DNA from: Candidatus Omnitrophota bacterium
Lineage (GTDB): Bacteria; Omnitrophota; Gorgyraeia; Aquiviventales; Aquiviventaceae
Length of the DNA stretch: 5,897 nucleotides
Direction of reading: 5' to 3'
Assembly: GCA_016206585.1 (NCBI GenBank)
Contig: JACQRE010000176.1
Coordinates: 1-5,897, forward strand
The notes beneath the pieces were generated by a model, which worked only from the letters and a program-made list of their open reading frames with translations, was not told where the DNA came from and ran no database searches. Every line of letters begins with the position of its first letter. Position 1 is the stretch's first letter. The translations under genes and the position numbers were made by a program. Below are positions 1 through 5,414 of this stretch, in pieces.

Positions 1-1603
1 AGCTGGAGCGCTCCAGCGCCTCCAGCAGCGTGGCGATGCTCCCCTCGCTCGGGCTGCGCCCCGAAGCGGCTTGCCCTGTGACGCGGAACTGCCACCTGGA
101 ATCTCCTGACTCATCCGGCTCGGCGCGCACCGACCACATGTCGAGCTCGATGCTCTCCGGCATCGCCGCCCCCAGCGCCTTGAAGGCGCCGTCCCACAGC
201 GGCTGCTGATCGGTGAAGCGCTGCGACTGGTTGACCGTGTCGTCCAGCGTCCTGGCGTTCGTGATGAGCTGCATGCACTGGGTGTAGGACGGCTCCAGGT
301 GCATCCACGCCGCCTGCCGGGTCCGGATCGAGAGTCCGAGCCAGCCGGCGACCGCCTGAAGCCCCACGTAGAGCGCGACGACCCCGGCGGCAACCGCCTT
401 GGTCGCCGGAAGCCACTGCCGCGCGATCAGCGACGAGGCCGCGCGATGCTCGGCCGGCAGGAGGTTGAACCCCTCACCGTGATCCAGGGCCAGGCCGATC
501 GCAACGCCAAGCCGCGGCCCGCCTTCGGCGATCTGCTCAGGCTCGAGCGGCTGCACCCGCTCCCCGAGGCGCACCAGCGGATTGAAGATTTCCACCGTGA
601 CACCCAGGCCGTCAGCGAGATACGGTTGGAGCTGTTTGATGGCGGCTCCGCCGCCGCACAGCAGCACGCGTGAGACGCCGGCCTCCTCCATCTGGAGTTT
701 GTAGAAGTCGAAGACGCGGCTCAATTCGGTCAGGAGATGCTCCAGCACGGGCCGCATGAGCGAAGAGAGATGGAAGAGCGGCACCCCCTCTTCCGTGGTC
801 CCTTCAGTGGCGTCCGTCAGCACCCCATAGCGGCGCTTGAGCGTTTCCGCCTTGGAGGAGTCGATGGTCACGTTGCCGCCTTCAGAGGAGACGACGCCGA
901 CCAGCGCCTCGGTGACGCTCGCGCTGCCGATGGCCAAATCCCGCACCAGCCGGATCTGGCCGTCCTTCGCGATCGTCACCTCGGTGTCCCCCGCGCCGAT
1001 CTCGATCACCGCGACACTGCCCTGGCTCGCCTCGGGCATCAGGCTGGTGATGCAGCGCCAGAGGCACGCGTGGGTCGGCGTCAGGCTGGCGACGCGGGCT
1101 CCGGCCCGGTCCACGAGGGTGACCGTTTCCTGGACCGCCGCGCGGGAGGCTGCCGCGACAATCACGTCCTGCTTCTTGATGTCCTTGTCCCACACCTCGC
1201 CGATCACGCGGGCATCCAGGACCGCGTCCTGCACCGGGAAGGAGATCTGCTCCTTGATCTGCCACTTGACCGCCTCACGCAGCTCTGCCTTGGGCATGAG
1301 CGGCATGGGGACGCGGCGGATCGCCACCTCCGGCCCCCCGAGCGAGACGTGGAGCTCCTTCGCGTCGAACTCCTTCAGCGCGCTCTGCAGCCAGCCGATG
1401 CGATCCACCGCCTTCGCATCAGGACCGACCGGCAGCTCCTGCACGAGACTCTTGACCAGCCGCAGCTTGCCCGCCACCCGCTCCAGCTCCACGAGCTTGA
1501 TCGACCGGCTGCCGAAGTCCAGCCCCACCCACCGCTGCGGTCCGCGCGGCGCGCGCAGCGCCTGGAGCCGAGAGAAGAATCCGCCGAGCGGTGACGTCAC
1601 CAT
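1..1603 (-). CDS. pilM: PilM-PilN fusion, type IV pilus inner-membrane alignment protein (partial, runs off left edge)
   Basis: The reading frame is open from ATG at 1603 to the left edge (534 codons, no stop); the C-terminus lies outside. Residues 1 to about 375 are an actin-like PilM domain: GLDFGSRSIK at 27-36 fits the first phosphate-binding motif, IEIGAGDT at 200-207 the second, and CGGG at 316-319 the adenosine motif. Glu201 sits where I expect the family's usual Asp. The chain continues without a start codon into GFNLLP (378-383), the typical opening of PilN, then one membrane helix at about 403-424 and a periplasmic segment. PilM sits in the cytoplasm and binds the N-terminus of PilN; fusing them gives a GspL-like layout. 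The ATG overlaps the stop of the upstream gene by 7 bases (ATGGTGA), so translation is probably coupled; CAGGA four bases upstream is a possible ribosome site. The PilM assignment is firm; the PilN part rests on the INLLP-like motif, helix and position. Confidence 0.85.
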   Translation of the reverse strand, partial: MVTSPLGGFFSRLQALRAPRGPQRWVGLDFGSRSIKLVELERVAGKLRLVKSLVQELPVGPDAKAVDRIGWLQSALKEFDAKELHVSLGGPEVAIRRVPMPLMPKAELREAVKWQIKEQISFPVQDAVLDARVIGEVWDKDIKKQDVIVAAASRAAVQETVTLVDRAGARVASLTPTHACLWRCITSLMPEASQGSVAVIEIGAGDTEVTIAKDGQIRLVRDLAIGSASVTEALVGVVSSEGGNVTIDSSKAETLKRRYGVLTDATEGTTEEGVPLFHLSSLMRPVLEHLLTELSRVFDFYKLQMEEAGVSRVLLCGGGAAIKQLQPYLADGLGVTVEIFNPLVRLGERVQPLEPEQIAEGGPRLGVAIGLALDHGEGFNLLPAEHRAASSLIARQWLPATKAVAAGVVALYVGLQAVAGWLGLSIRTRQAAWMHLEPSYTQCMQLITNARTLDDTVNQSQRFTDQQPLWDGAFKALGAAMPESIELDMWSVRAEPDESGDSRWQFRVTGQAASGRSPSEGSIATLLEALERSS

Positions 1604-2505
1604 TGCGTCCTGAAGGTTCCGGTTCCCAGCGAGAAGCTGGTGCTGTAACTCTCCATCTCCGTCACCGCGACTTTCTTGTTGCTGGCCGACGCGGTGAACA
1701 CCGCCCGGAAATAGCGGTGCGACGATGCGGTGAAGTCGGCGGTCCATGTCTTGGCCGGCGACTCGACGACTGACAGCCCGCTGACCGTCGTCCAGCTCGA
1801 CGCGTCATCCGAATACTCAATGGTGACGCCGTCGATGAAGTTGTGTTCTTCCACAATGATCTGGTTGAGCGTCGTGGCGGCCAAGTAGTCCATGGCCAGC
1901 CACTGCCCGTTGCCGTTCGTCCCGGCTTCCCAGTGCGTGCTGCCCAGAGCATCCTTCGCCAACGCAGGAAGATTGGTCCCGTTGGAGGAGGACGCGGAGG
2001 CCGTCGCCGCCAGCGACAGGTTCGTGCCGGAGGAGGTGCCGGCTGCGGCCGAGGCTTCTACCACCCGGCGCTGCGCGATCGCGCTGGCCTGGCTCGGAAT
2101 GTAGCCGCTGGAGGTGATCGTGTAGGTGCTGTCGCCGTTATCCACGATCGTCACGCTGTACTCGCCGGCTCCAAATGACTCGGTGTAGGTGTTCCCGGGC
2201 GAAGCGGCCGCGGTCCAGGTGCCGGCGACCAGCGCCTGCCGCGCCCGCTGCCAGCCGGCCTCCGCGAGGTAGAAGGCCTGCTTGTCGTGCAGCTGGCTCT
2301 TGCCGCCCATGAGGCTGTTGTGGGAGGCGACGCCAACCGCCAGCGCCAGCCCCGCCATGACCAGCATCAGCAGGAACGTGACAAAGAGCGCCGCCCCCCG
2401 CCGACCCAGTTCGATGTTCGATGTTCGATGTTCGATGCCACGGCGAAAACCACATCGAACATCGAACATTGAACATTGAACATTGTGTGATGTCTCATGT
2501 CTCAT
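1597..2505 (-). CDS. PilX-type minor prepilin with C-terminal F5/8 type C (discoidin-like) domain
   Basis: This 302-residue protein looks like a minor pilin expected at the fibre tip. Residues 34-37 (GRRG) precede the probable prepilin peptidase cut at G37|A38; AALFVTFLLMLVMAGLALAV then forms the membrane helix. There is no Glu at mature position 5, as in tip-type PilX/GspK proteins, and KQAFYLAEAGWQRARQAL (75-92) is a PilX-family signature. Residues about 162-290 resemble an F5/8 type C module: an NLSLAATASASSSNG opening, AKDALGSTHWEA, QWLAMDYL, a YSDDASSWTTV strand, HRYFRAVF, and a closing VTEMESY. Such domains bind glycans or lipids, so adhesion is a reasonable inference. The 37-residue leader is unusually long because residues 7-32 are encoded by a heptamer palindrome. 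The gene starts 6 bases after the upstream stop with no clear ribosome site; in-frame ATG codons at residue 13 or elsewhere are alternatives. The call as a PilX-type pilin is fairly secure; the domain match is by eye. Confidence 0.8.
   Translation of the reverse strand: MRHETSHNVQCSMFDVRCGFRRGIEHRTSNIELGRRGAALFVTFLLMLVMAGLALAVGVASHNSLMGGKSQLHDKQAFYLAEAGWQRARQALVAGTWTAAASPGNTYTESFGAGEYSVTIVDNGDSTYTITSSGYIPSQASAIAQRRVVEASAAAGTSSGTNLSLAATASASSSNGTNLPALAKDALGSTHWEAGTNGNGQWLAMDYLAATTLNQIIVEEHNFIDGVTIEYSDDASSWTTVSGLSVVESPAKTWTADFTASSHRYFRAVFTASASNKKVAVTEMESYSTSFSLGTGTFRTQW
2410..2487. repeat. Heptamer palindrome A, inside the PilX-type leader
   Basis: On the plus strand there are four tandem TTCGATG units (2410-2437), a loop CCACGGCGAAAACCA (2438-2452), then CATCGAA x2, CATTGAA x2 and CATTGTG (2453-2487). 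The arms can pair over 28 bases with two mismatches. The length is 78 bp, exactly 26 codons, and the element is more AT-rich than its surroundings. It encodes leader residues 7-32 of the PilX-type protein. It matches element B at 77 of 78 positions. Confidence 0.95.
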
Positions 2506-2510
2506 GTCTG
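2490..2510. repeat. Short tandem heptamer run, ATGTCTC type
   Basis: Three contiguous 7-base units (ATGTCTC, ATGTCTC, ATGTCTG) lie two bases outside element A and span the start codon of the PilX-type gene, encoding its first residues MRHETS. On the minus strand the repeat supplies two candidate ATG codons, seven bases apart and therefore in different frames. No opposing arm is visible. Confidence 0.75.
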
Positions 2511-2511
2511 T

Positions 2512-3099
2512 TTAGTTGTTGTTCCGCAGATACACCGCCCCGGCCACATTGATCGTTTCATTGTCGACCGTCGCGCTGGCGGCGATCTGGACCAGCCGGA
2601 TTGTGTCGCGGGTCGGCTGGCTCCCGACCGGTGTGGAGAGCGTGCTGCCGCCCGAGTCGGTGTAGTCAAAATCAAGGCTGGCCAGGTCGCGCGCAAGGAT
2701 GACGGTGACGCTGCTCTGGACGCGCTGCAGGTCGCCGCTGCTCACCTCATACGAGATGTTGTTCTCCGTCGACCCGTCGCCGTCCAGGTCCGCGTCGAAC
2801 TGGAACTGCTGGTCGGCCGCGACGTCCACGTTGCTGGCGAGCGCGGCCTCGCGGGTGATGCGGTCAAGCGCATTCGCCAGCTGCTGGCGGACCGCCTCCC
2901 GCTCATCCGCCGCGTTGGCTGTCCGCAGCCCGATGATGACCACCTCATACACCGCACCGAAGAACAGCCCCAGCAGCACCACCACCAGCATCAGCTCGAC
3001 CACCGTCAGGCCGTGTTCGATGTTCGATGTTCGATGTTCGATGCCACGGCGAAAACCACATCGAACATCGAACATCGAACATTGAACATTGTGTGGCAT
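2512..3099 (-). CDS. PilW/GspJ-like minor prepilin
   Basis: This 195-residue prepilin has a probable cut at G30|L31, followed by LTVVELMLVVVLLGLFFGAV, the class III signal with Glu at mature position 5 and Leu rather than Phe at position 1. The helix continues into a PilW/GspJ-like stretch, REAVRQQLANALDRITREA (67-85), and then FDADLDGDGSTENNISYEV (101-119), a beta-rich segment seen in PilW-type proteins. It should be processed by prepilin peptidase in the inner membrane and join the minor pilin complex with the flanking PilV- and PilX-type proteins. Residues 3-28 of the leader are encoded by a 78 bp heptamer palindrome, the same element and phase as in the next gene downstream. It starts 4 bases beyond the upstream stop, and I see no Shine-Dalgarno sequence before the ATG; an ATG inside the element (residue 9) is a possible alternative start that keeps the cleavage site. 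PilW versus GspJ cannot be separated here. Confidence 0.82.
   Translation of the reverse strand: MPHNVQCSMFDVRCGFRRGIEHRTSNIEHGLTVVELMLVVVLLGLFFGAVYEVVIIGLRTANAADEREAVRQQLANALDRITREAALASNVDVAADQQFQFDADLDGDGSTENNISYEVSSGDLQRVQSSVTVILARDLASLDFDYTDSGGSTLSTPVGSQPTRDTIRLVQIAASATVDNETINVAGAVYLRNNN
3016..3093. repeat. Heptamer palindrome B, inside the PilW/GspJ-like leader
   Basis: The design is the same as element A: TTCGATG x4 (3016-3043), the identical 15-base loop (3044-3058), then CATCGAA x3, CATTGAA and CATTGTG (3059-3093). The only difference is a C at 3076 where A has T at 2470, which changes one heptamer type into the other. It encodes leader residues 3-28 in the same phase as A, so both proteins share a 26-residue leader segment. 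Confidence 0.95.
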
Positions 3100-3103
3100 G
3101 GTG

Positions 3104-3559
3104 TTAGACGTTGGAGCGATAGGTTTGGAGGCTGATGCTCGCCTCGCCGCCGGCGCTCGTCCAGTACACGGTGACGACCACCTGCCGGAGGTTGGTGTAC
3201 GGGGTCGTGACGGTCACTTCCCGGCTGAACCGGATGTAGCCGGACGGGCTGCTGACGGACGCCTTGCTTTCGCTGGCGAGACTGGCGTAGGCGGTGTTGC
3301 GCAGCTCCTCGAGGCGGCGCTGGGCGAGGTAGGTGGCGATGAGGGTGCTCTCGCCGTCCCCAGCACCCGCCTGCGCATGCTGCATGACCTCCACGATCGA
3401 CACCGTCGAGGCGGCGAAGAGGACGATCGCTGCCATGACCTCCAACAACGTGAACCCGCGACCTCCGTGTAACGTGTAACGCGTAACGTGTAACGGGAAG
3501 TCCGGCCTGCGGCTCTTCACGTTACACGTTACACGTTTCACGTTCCACGAAGAATCCAT
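3104..3559 (-). CDS. PilV/GspI-like minor prepilin
   Basis: This 151-residue protein carries GRGFTLLEVMAAIVLFAAS, a textbook prepilin peptidase site with cleavage expected after G35 and Glu at mature position 5. ATYLAQRRLEELRNTAYASLA (76-96) is the helix that marks the PilV/GspI group, followed by a short beta-rich C-terminal domain. Its likely role is as one of the initiating minor pilins, together with the PilW- and PilX-type proteins encoded immediately downstream. The 35-residue leader is long because residues about 4-31 come from a heptamer inverted repeat (3467-3548), read without a stop. The start ATG lies 10 bases after the major pseudopilin stop; only a weak purine stretch (cgaaacgaag) precedes it. 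GGAGGT occurs just upstream of the cleavage-site codons, but no start codon at useful spacing follows it before the mature sequence, so I keep the upstream ATG. Confidence 0.84.
   Translation of the reverse strand: MDSSWNVKRVTCNVKSRRPDFPLHVTRYTLHGGRGFTLLEVMAAIVLFAASTVSIVEVMQHAQAGAGDGESTLIATYLAQRRLEELRNTAYASLASESKASVSSPSGYIRFSREVTVTTPYTNLRQVVVTVYWTSAGGEASISLQTYRSNV
3467..3548. repeat. Heptamer palindrome C (GTGTAAC family), inside the PilV/GspI-like leader
   Basis: The left arm is GTGTAAC, GTGTAAC, GCGTAAC, GTGTAAC (3467-3494); the right arm is GTTACAC, GTTACAC, GTTTCAC, GTTCCAC (3521-3548); the 26-base middle has a small GAAG/CTTC-type inverted pair. The design equals elements A and B but with an unrelated 7-base unit. 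It is read through in frame by the PilV/GspI-like gene. Confidence 0.93.
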
Positions 3560-3569
3560 CTTCGTTTCG

Positions 3570-4052
3570 TTAACAACTACTCGTGCCGGCGGGCGTGCCG
3601 TTCGTGATGCACACGTCGTCCGTCACCGTGCCGGTCAACGCGCCGGTTGTGCTGATCGCCGTGATCTCCGCCGCGCGGTTGGGCCCGTAGGAGAGCACGA
3701 CGTAGTAGTGGCTGTTCGTGCTCACGAAATAGGTGTAGTCGGTCGCCGCGCGAAATGGATCATCCGGGATGCTGCTCACAATCCGCGGGCTGGCGGTCGT
3801 CAGGCTGCTCAACGCCGCCGGGAAGGCGTTGCTGTTGTGGATGTAGTACGATTCCAGCGCGGTGGCCAGCGTGCGCAGCTCCGAGCGCGCCCGCTGAATG
3901 GCCGCTTCGTCCTGCGTCCCGCGGAACTGCGGCAGGAGCACCCCGAGGAGGATCGCGATCACGACGATCACGATCATCATCTCGATCAGCGTGAACGCGG
4001 AGTCACGCTGATGGCGACGCCGATCCACGCTGATCAGAATCTTCCCTCCCAT
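3570..4052 (-). CDS. gspG: GspG-like major pseudopilin / type IV pilin
   Basis: This 160-residue protein is probably the main fibre subunit. After a 19-residue basic leader comes FTLIEMMIVIVVIAILLGVL, the class III membrane helix with Phe1 and Glu5, then PQFRGTQDEAAIQRARSELR as in GspG/PilA. IPDDPF (95-100) with downstream YTYF and SYGPNRAAE fits the GspG pattern of a DP motif followed by a Y-x-Y strand and an S-x-G turn. Two cysteines at 148 and 160 could close a C-terminal disulfide loop, a feature more typical of pilins. The residue before the cut is Ala (DSA|FTLIE) instead of the usual Gly. I chose ATG at 4052 over the adjacent GTG at 4055 because AGGAGG lies six bases from the ATG and only three from the GTG. 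It is the one gene here with a strong ribosome site, consistent with high expression. Whether it builds pili or a secretion pseudopilus is open. Confidence 0.87.
   Translation of the reverse strand: MGGKILISVDRRRHQRDSAFTLIEMMIVIVVIAILLGVLLPQFRGTQDEAAIQRARSELRTLATALESYYIHNSNAFPAALSSLTTASPRIVSSIPDDPFRAATDYTYFVSTNSHYYVVLSYGPNRAAEITAISTTGALTGTVTDDVCITNGTPAGTSSC
3985..4012. repeat. Perfect 10-bp inverted repeat at the major pseudopilin cleavage-site codons
   Basis: ATCAGCGTGA (3985-3994) and TCACGCTGAT (4003-4012) flank an 8-base loop; a further CACGCTGAT follows at 4026-4034, 22 bases on. It covers the codons around the leader/mature junction. It may be chance, since part of the sequence encodes the constrained FTLIE motif. 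Confidence 0.55.
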
Positions 4053-4058
4053 CACGCC

Positions 4059-4064
4059 CCTCCT
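4059..4064 (-). promoter_or_regulatory. Strong ribosome binding site of the major pseudopilin
   Basis: On the minus strand this reads AGGAGG, six bases before ATG at 4052. It decides the start codon and is clearly the best Shine-Dalgarno sequence in the window; the minor pilin genes lack one. Confidence 0.8.
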
Positions 4065-4075
4065 AGTTGTGGGAC

Positions 4076-5287
4076 CTATCGTATCACGTTGACCATGCGG
4101 AACAACGGCAACAGGACGCTGGCCATGATCAACGCCACCAGGCCGCCGATCACCATCAGAAAGATCGGCTCGATGAGCGCGGTCAACCGCTTGATGTGAT
4201 GGCGCACCAGCTCATCGTAGTGGTCCGCGACCTCCGCCAGCATCCGGTCCAGCGTCCCGGAGGACTCGCCCACGCTCAGCATCTGGACCACCATCGGCGG
4301 AAACTGCCGGCTGATGCGCAGGGGCTCGCAGATCGTGCCGCCACGCCGGACGCTCGCCTGGGCCGCCTGACAGGCGTCCGCGATGACGGCGTTGCCGCAC
4401 GTCTGCTCGGCGATGCCCAGCGACTCGAGTGCCGGCACGCCGCTGGAGAGCAACGTCTCCAGCGTTCTGGCAAACCGCGCCAGCGCCGTCTTTCGGACCA
4501 GCGTGCCGATGACGGGGAGCTTGAGCAGCAGCGTGTCGAGCTGCCGGCGGCCCCGTGCGGTGCGGGCGTAGCGTCCCGCCGCCGCAGCCCCGAGCGCGAT
4601 CACCGCCGCCAGCGCTAGCCCGTAGTGACGCAGGGCTTGGCTCAGCTGATAGAGGATGAAGGTGGGCAGCGGCAGCGGCACCCCGGCCTCCAGGAAGATC
4701 TTCATGAACTTGGGGATGATGCCCAGCAGCAGGAAGACGATCACGCTGATCCCGACGACCAGCAGGATGAGCGGGTACGTCAGGGCGGTCTTGAGCTGCT
4801 CGCGCAGGTCGGCCTGGTGCTTGGCGAAGATGGCCAGCCGCCGCAGGATCTCGTCCAGCTTACCGGAGATCTCCCCCGAGCGCACCATGTTGATGAAGAG
4901 CGGCGAGAAGACGGCCGGATGGCGGCTCAGCGCCTCGGAGAACCCGGCGCCGGCCTCCACGTTCCTCGCCACGTCGCCGATCGTCTGCCGCAGGCGGGGG
5001 TTGTCGGTCTGCTGGGAGAGGGTATCGAGGGCCGTCACCAGCGGAATGCCGACCCGGACCATGGTGGAGAGCTGCACGTTGAAGAGCACCAGGTCTTCGT
5101 AGCCGACGCGGCGCAAGCGCTGGAGCACGCTCTCGACCGTCGCCCCCTCGTCGACCTCGCGGGATTTTGTGACGAGGTAGCCCATGCGCTTGAGCTGTTC
5201 GGCCAGCGCTTCGGCATTCGGCGCGACCAGGAGGCCGCTCACCGCATTGCCCCGCTCGTCTCTCGCTGCGTACTGATAATTAGGCAT
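4076..5287 (-). CDS. pilC: PilC/GspF inner-membrane platform protein
   Basis: This is a full-length family member (403 residues), the polytopic platform that connects the cytoplasmic ATPase to the growing fibre. MPNYQYAARDERGN is the standard N-terminal opening. Two T2SF repeats follow: the first (about 68-190) contains LSTMVRVGIPLVTALDTL and SGEISGKLDEIL, the second (about 270-395) contains LETLLSSGVPALESL and VGESSGTLDRML. Three hydrophobic segments are visible near residues 167-190 (LILLVVGISVIVFLLLGIIP), 220-240, and 372-395 (IFLMVIGGLVALIMASVLLP), matching the usual topology. The start is supported by conserved N-terminal sequence; GAAGGG lies only three bases upstream, a short spacing. 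It follows the ATPase gene after a 127-base gap that is mostly occupied by a palindromic repeat, and precedes the pseudopilin by 23 bases. PilC and GspF are homologous, so the name depends on which machine this is; the family assignment is firm. Confidence 0.95.
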   Translation of the reverse strand: MPNYQYAARDERGNAVSGLLVAPNAEALAEQLKRMGYLVTKSREVDEGATVESVLQRLRRVGYEDLVLFNVQLSTMVRVGIPLVTALDTLSQQTDNPRLRQTIGDVARNVEAGAGFSEALSRHPAVFSPLFINMVRSGEISGKLDEILRRLAIFAKHQADLREQLKTALTYPLILLVVGISVIVFLLLGIIPKFMKIFLEAGVPLPLPTFILYQLSQALRHYGLALAAVIALGAAAAGRYARTARGRRQLDTLLLKLPVIGTLVRKTALARFARTLETLLSSGVPALESLGIAEQTCGNAVIADACQAAQASVRRGGTICEPLRISRQFPPMVVQMLSVGESSGTLDRMLAEVADHYDELVRHHIKRLTALIEPIFLMVIGGLVALIMASVLLPLFRMVNVIR

Positions 5288-5296
5288 ATGCCCTTC

Positions 5297-5406
5297 GTGG
5301 AACGTTTAACGTGGAACGTTTAACGTGACTCGCAAGAGTCTCGCGGGAAGATCGGAACGAGTGGATTTGGCGATTTCCGTTACACGTTAAACGTTGCACG
5401 TTACAC
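5297..5406. repeat. Heptamer palindrome D (GTGTAAC family), between the ATPase and platform genes
   Basis: The left arm alternates GTGGAAC and GTTTAAC twice (5297-5324), with GTGACTC next; the right arm is GTTACAC, GTTAAAC, GTTGCAC, GTTACAC (5379-5406). The middle holds a perfect 5-bp hairpin, GACTC-GCAA-GAGTC (5327-5340). It fills most of the 127-base gap and leaves eight to nine bases on either side. Its left edge, CTTCGTGGAAC (5293-5303), recurs inverted at the right edge of element C (3542-3552). Confidence 0.9.
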
Positions 5407-5414
5407 GGCATTTG

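Noticed and set aside
737..1613. Long plus-strand open frames opposite the PilM gene
   Set aside because: They are antisense to a clear PilM frame, have low-complexity Arg/His/Ser-rich translations and no recognisable domain; high GC makes such shadows common.
2410..3093. CRISPR-like array
   Set aside because: Units are 7 bases with no spacers and face each other as inverted arms, so this is a palindromic repeat and not a CRISPR array.
4053..4055. GTG at 4055 as start of the major pseudopilin
   Set aside because: It lies only three bases from AGGAGG; the adjacent ATG has six-base spacing and is the better start.
4067..5323. Plus-strand open frames of 148-232 codons opposite the platform gene
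   Set aside because: The minus-strand PilC/GspF protein is full length and conserved; the plus-strand products are composition artefacts.
5297..5406. Rho-independent terminator between the ATPase and platform genes
   Set aside because: The stem is AT-rich, and no T-run follows it on the minus strand, so the usual terminator signature is missing.
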